Of a stretch of DNA of 64,000 nucleotides, positions 57,820 to 64,000 are shown in pieces (position 1 is the first letter of the stretch; every line of letters begins with the position of its first letter). The translations under genes were made by a program, and so were the position numbers. The stretch lies in contig OX442314.1 of NCBI GenBank assembly GCA_949358305.1, positions 20,081,060 to 20,145,059 on the forward strand, given 5' to 3'. Under the pieces are notes generated by a model. The model made no database searches. It was given only the letters and a program-made list of their open reading frames with translations, and had not been told where the DNA came from. This stretch comes from Strigamia acuminata. Lineage: Eukaryota > Arthropoda > Chilopoda > Geophilomorpha > Linotaeniidae.

Positions 57820-58006
57820 CCATTTCAAATTTGATTCAGGATACATTCATAGAAATAAAATATTATTCAAGTTTGTTATTACAGAATTAAACACGTATTA
57901 ATTGTTACTGAAATTAATGTCCATATTAAAATTTCCTTTGTATAAAAGCACATTAAATCAAAGTGAATTTAGTGTGCTATATTATCACGTTGTAAGAGTC
58001 ACCAGG
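57820..58006 (+). promoter_or_regulatory. L7 promoter block with TATA box
   Basis: TCAAATTTGATTCAGGATAC at 57824-57843, TTACTGAAATTAATGTCCAT near 57905, and TATAAAAGCACATTAAATC at 57941-57959, 48-66 bp before the ATG: the clearest TATA box among the paralogues. Confidence 0.75.
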
Positions 58007-61351
<3,345 letters not shown>

Positions 61352-61569
61352 AAGTCGTATCGTAAAAAATTTGGGTTTTGGAGGCGACGCTATGTTTAGT
61401 CGCCAGGGGTCACTTTGGTATACTGTAAATGGTTGAGTTCACTCTAATGTAAAGGGAGGGTAACTTTATTAGCATATCCTGTTTTTGAATAAAATATTCA
61501 CTGTTACCAATGTAACCTTTTCGAAATTTGGGTAGCATAGGCCAAATTGGAGGAAGAGGATATCAGGGT

Positions 61570-63530
61570 AAGCGCGAAACCTCAAAAGGGCGACGCTCAA
61601 AAGAGCGACAGATTCTCTTTTATGCTACACATTAGCGACCGTCATAAGATCGACTGTTTAAAAGAGCGTCGGATCAAGAGAGCGACTGATTAAGAGCGAC
61701 GAATCAAAAGATACATCAAAACGGCAATACTTCGCAACGACGTATCGAAATAGCGGTACGTCGCTCTTACAATCAGTCGCTCTTGCAGTATGTCGCTCTT
61801 GTGATCAGTCGGTACCCAAACACATATCACACATAATCACAATGCAGGAGTATGACATAGTGATGAATACGATGCAAAAAAAACCAAAGTTACTTACATC
61901 GTGTACAGCATAGTTGAAGAAGACCACTATTATAGTTCTGTTTAAATAAAATTAAATAAACTCCAAAAAAATAAAATAAAATCAAAAAAAATTAATTAAA
62001 ATCAAAGAAAATTAAACTAAATCCAAGAAAATTAAATAAAACAAAGAAAATGAAAAAAATCAAAGAAAGTTAAACTAAATCCAAGAAAATTAAACTAAAT
62101 CCAACAAATTGCAACAAATTAAATTGCCAAATAAATGTACCAAAAAATTACCTATACTCTGGCCAACTGTAACTTGAGCCTATTTCCCATTGGATGAGCC
62201 TTTTCACTGGTGTAGTGATACTAAAATATAGATCAAAACACCAGAATTGCATTACATTGTACAGACATTGTAATTGATTAACTATTGTTAGAAAATTGTT
62301 TGCTTTCCAAACAAAGCAAGCAATAAACTGAAAAAACATGAATGTTGAACTAAACCAGCATAATCTTTATTTTATGACTTGAAGATACATTTTCTGATAA
62401 AATACAAACAATATTACATCATTTCAATGATAAAAATAATAAAATAAATTTAAAACCAAACTAAACTATTTTTCCTGGTGGTAGCACACAGACCACAGTT
62501 AGGAGTAATGAGGCTCATCCAATGGGAAATAGGCCAAAGTTACAGTTGGCCAGCAATGTCGCTCTTTTGAATATCGCTCCAGAGCGTTGCTCTTTTGAGA
62601 AGTGCTCTTTTGATGGGCACTATTGTCGTGGCACCCTTCTGAGGAGCGCTCTTTTGATCCTTCATCAGGGTAAGTGTAAAATTGTAGATTTTGCAAAGTT
62701 ATGATGCAAAATAGTAATTGTATGAATAACAAATAAATGATGTTACTCTCCTACCGTTTTGAAGGCCTCACCCTGTAACATTGATATTTGTTATTTGTCT
62801 GAATAAATGATTTATATAAATTGTATATTTATTTCTTCAGCTGAAACTGGATGCTCGCATGAAGAAATGGCACATTCTGTATTGTCATATTTTATTGTTG
62901 TCTTTATTGAGTAAAGTATTATTTTATAATAATTAAATTGTTTGTTTAACAAGTTTAATTAACTAGTCTGATTATTTTAAAAAATTGGACTGGTTAGTGG
63001 TTAGTCAGAGACCGGAAGCCCTGAATATTTTTATGATGAAAACGTCATCAAAATGTTTAAAACCGACGCAAAAAGTTACATTTTTGCGACGTTTTCATCA
63101 TCAAACATGGTGAATGCAAACTTCGTTCAAGTTCACTCTTAAAAGTTAACTAATTTTGTTTTTTGCGTTCACTTGTAAAAGTGAACTAAGTTAGTTCGCG
63201 TTTGATACAACACTGTCAAAAACCTTTGCTATTTCCTTTAAGTCTTAAATAAATCTGAAAACAATCAAATGTGTGTAAATAGATAATAAAGCACTCAAAA
63301 AACAATAATAAAACACCAAACTCGTGTAAAATCGACAATAAATCCGACAACAACGATGAAGGGTAATAATAGCAATGCTCAAAAGAGCGATGCTGAAATA
63401 GCGAAACACAAATGAGCGATGTAACATAAAAGCGATGTCGCTCTTTCGTGTCGTCGCTGTTATGTTACACCGCTCATTCGTGAGTCACTAATTTGTGCGT
63501 CGCTTACGTTGCGTCGCTATTATGATGGGA
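61570..63530. repeat. GAGCGAC-word repeats around a MITE
   Basis: 61590-61810, 62555-62660 and 63360-63530 are dense in GAGCGAC, GTCGCTCTT and CTCTTTTGA on both strands, like arms of a decayed foldback element; 61940-62120 is A-rich with AAAATTAAATAAA units. No gene is supported. Confidence 0.5.
62155..62550. mobile_element. Intact TACTCTGGCC-family MITE
   Basis: Ends TACTCTGGCCAACTGTAAC and GTTACAGTTGGCCAG, with GCCTATTTCCCATTGGATGA returned as TCATCCAATGGGAAATAGG. It is the reference for the copy split at 24061/32095. Confidence 0.8.
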
Positions 63531-63876
63531 AATTCACGTCGGACGTGAACGTAGCCACTTCGTAAATGATAATCAACATTTATAAATTTATAAATAGTAA
63601 TAATAATAATAATATTTATAAATAATAAATAAAAATTTAGGGTTCGATTCTGATTGGTTGGCTGGCTGGAGTTGCAGTTGAAATTTAGATCAACGTCAGA
63701 AATTGTCTTTCCTGCGTTGTAAGTTATGTAGTATGAGAGAATGTCATTGCACTGGCTCACAGTATATTTACGAGCAATGTTTCTGACATCCACTCATAGC
63801 AAATATCCCACGATAGACCAGGATATAGAAAATGCGCCATGTTAGATTTACGTCGGATCCGCATCCTCCGCTTGGT

Positions 63877-64000
63877 ATTAAACCAACCTTTACAAATTTG
63901 ATTGAGGATATAGCCATAAAAGAATAAAGATGTTATTCAAGTTTATTATTACAGAATTAAGCAAATATAAATTCTTACTGAAATTAATGTCCACATTAAA
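63877..64000 (+). promoter_or_regulatory. Promoter of a further family gene, cut by the window end
   Basis: ATTAAACCAACC, ACAAATTTGATTGAGGATAT, AAGTTTATTATTACAGAATT and TTACTGAAATTAATGTCCAC occur in the same order and spacing as before L5-L7. The leader ATG would be expected about 60-90 bp beyond the end. Confidence 0.75.

Overview
The window is animal nuclear DNA: AT-rich, with split genes carrying GT-AG introns, AATAAA polyadenylation signals, a P-element-type THAP transposase, Tc1/mariner-, piggyBac-, CACTA-, Copia- and LTR-type debris and dozens of foldback elements. Nothing bacterial or organellar is seen. The sequence alone does not place it beyond an invertebrate metazoan.

The main content is a tandem cluster of a fast-evolving family of secreted, low-complexity proteins that I do not recognise. 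I could assemble six spliced genes with continuous phase: L1 (6330-8460), LC (33590-35046), L4 (38063-41916), L5 (45080-47542), L6 (52282-55729) and L7 (58007-61351). L3 (18704-23765) is intact apart from one extra base. L2 (11106-15171) is broken and has lost its leader exon. Stray leader or promoter pieces lie near 5951, 42258 and 63880. Each gene has a short signal-peptide exon (class I leaders begin MLK, class II begin MF or MN), usually a 30-60 nt second exon, a His-rich exon, and then interchangeable modules: Asp/Ser/Glu repeats, [19 protein letters not shown] modules, NPNKG repeats, Pro/Val repeats, a 13-fold GRLANGPLV repeat, and C-terminal poly-Ser or RYNNIRTIV tails. Most module borders are phase 1, so modules can be swapped without breaking frame. 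The composition (metal-binding His clusters, phosphorylatable acidic Ser runs, Gly/Asn repeats) suggests an extracellular glue, silk, cement or mineral-associated material; that function is an inference.

Layout: 62-3061, an uninterrupted five-exon P-like THAP transposase; 4400-8600, 5' flank with a 0.8 kb MITE, then L1; 8400-20000, two copies of a 5-7 kb tandem segmental duplication, each carrying a dead Tc1-like element and the start of an L2/L3 gene, with copy-specific insertions whose empty sites are visible in the other copy; 18700-23800, L3; 24062-32094, an 8 kb insertion with TA target duplication containing a 6.0 kb CACTA-like element (24721-30742) that carries a MutL/MLH3-like fragment; 32365-32735, a Copia fragment; 33400-35130, LC; 35330-37660, gag zinc-knuckle debris, MITEs and Tc1 remnants; 37860-42000, L4; 43406-44771, a near-perfect 1.37 kb foldback element; 44890-47630, L5; 47630-52080, a solo LTR, MITEs and a 21-bp minisatellite; 52090-55880, L6 with a piggyBac-type MITE in an intron; 56000-57800, LTR and unknown ORF fragments; 57820-61500, L7; 61560-63870, repeats; 63877-64000, the promoter of a further family member running off the end.

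Gene borders were read by eye from splice signals and phase. Exon chains that keep one frame over five or six junctions are strong evidence, but no transcript or homology search was available.
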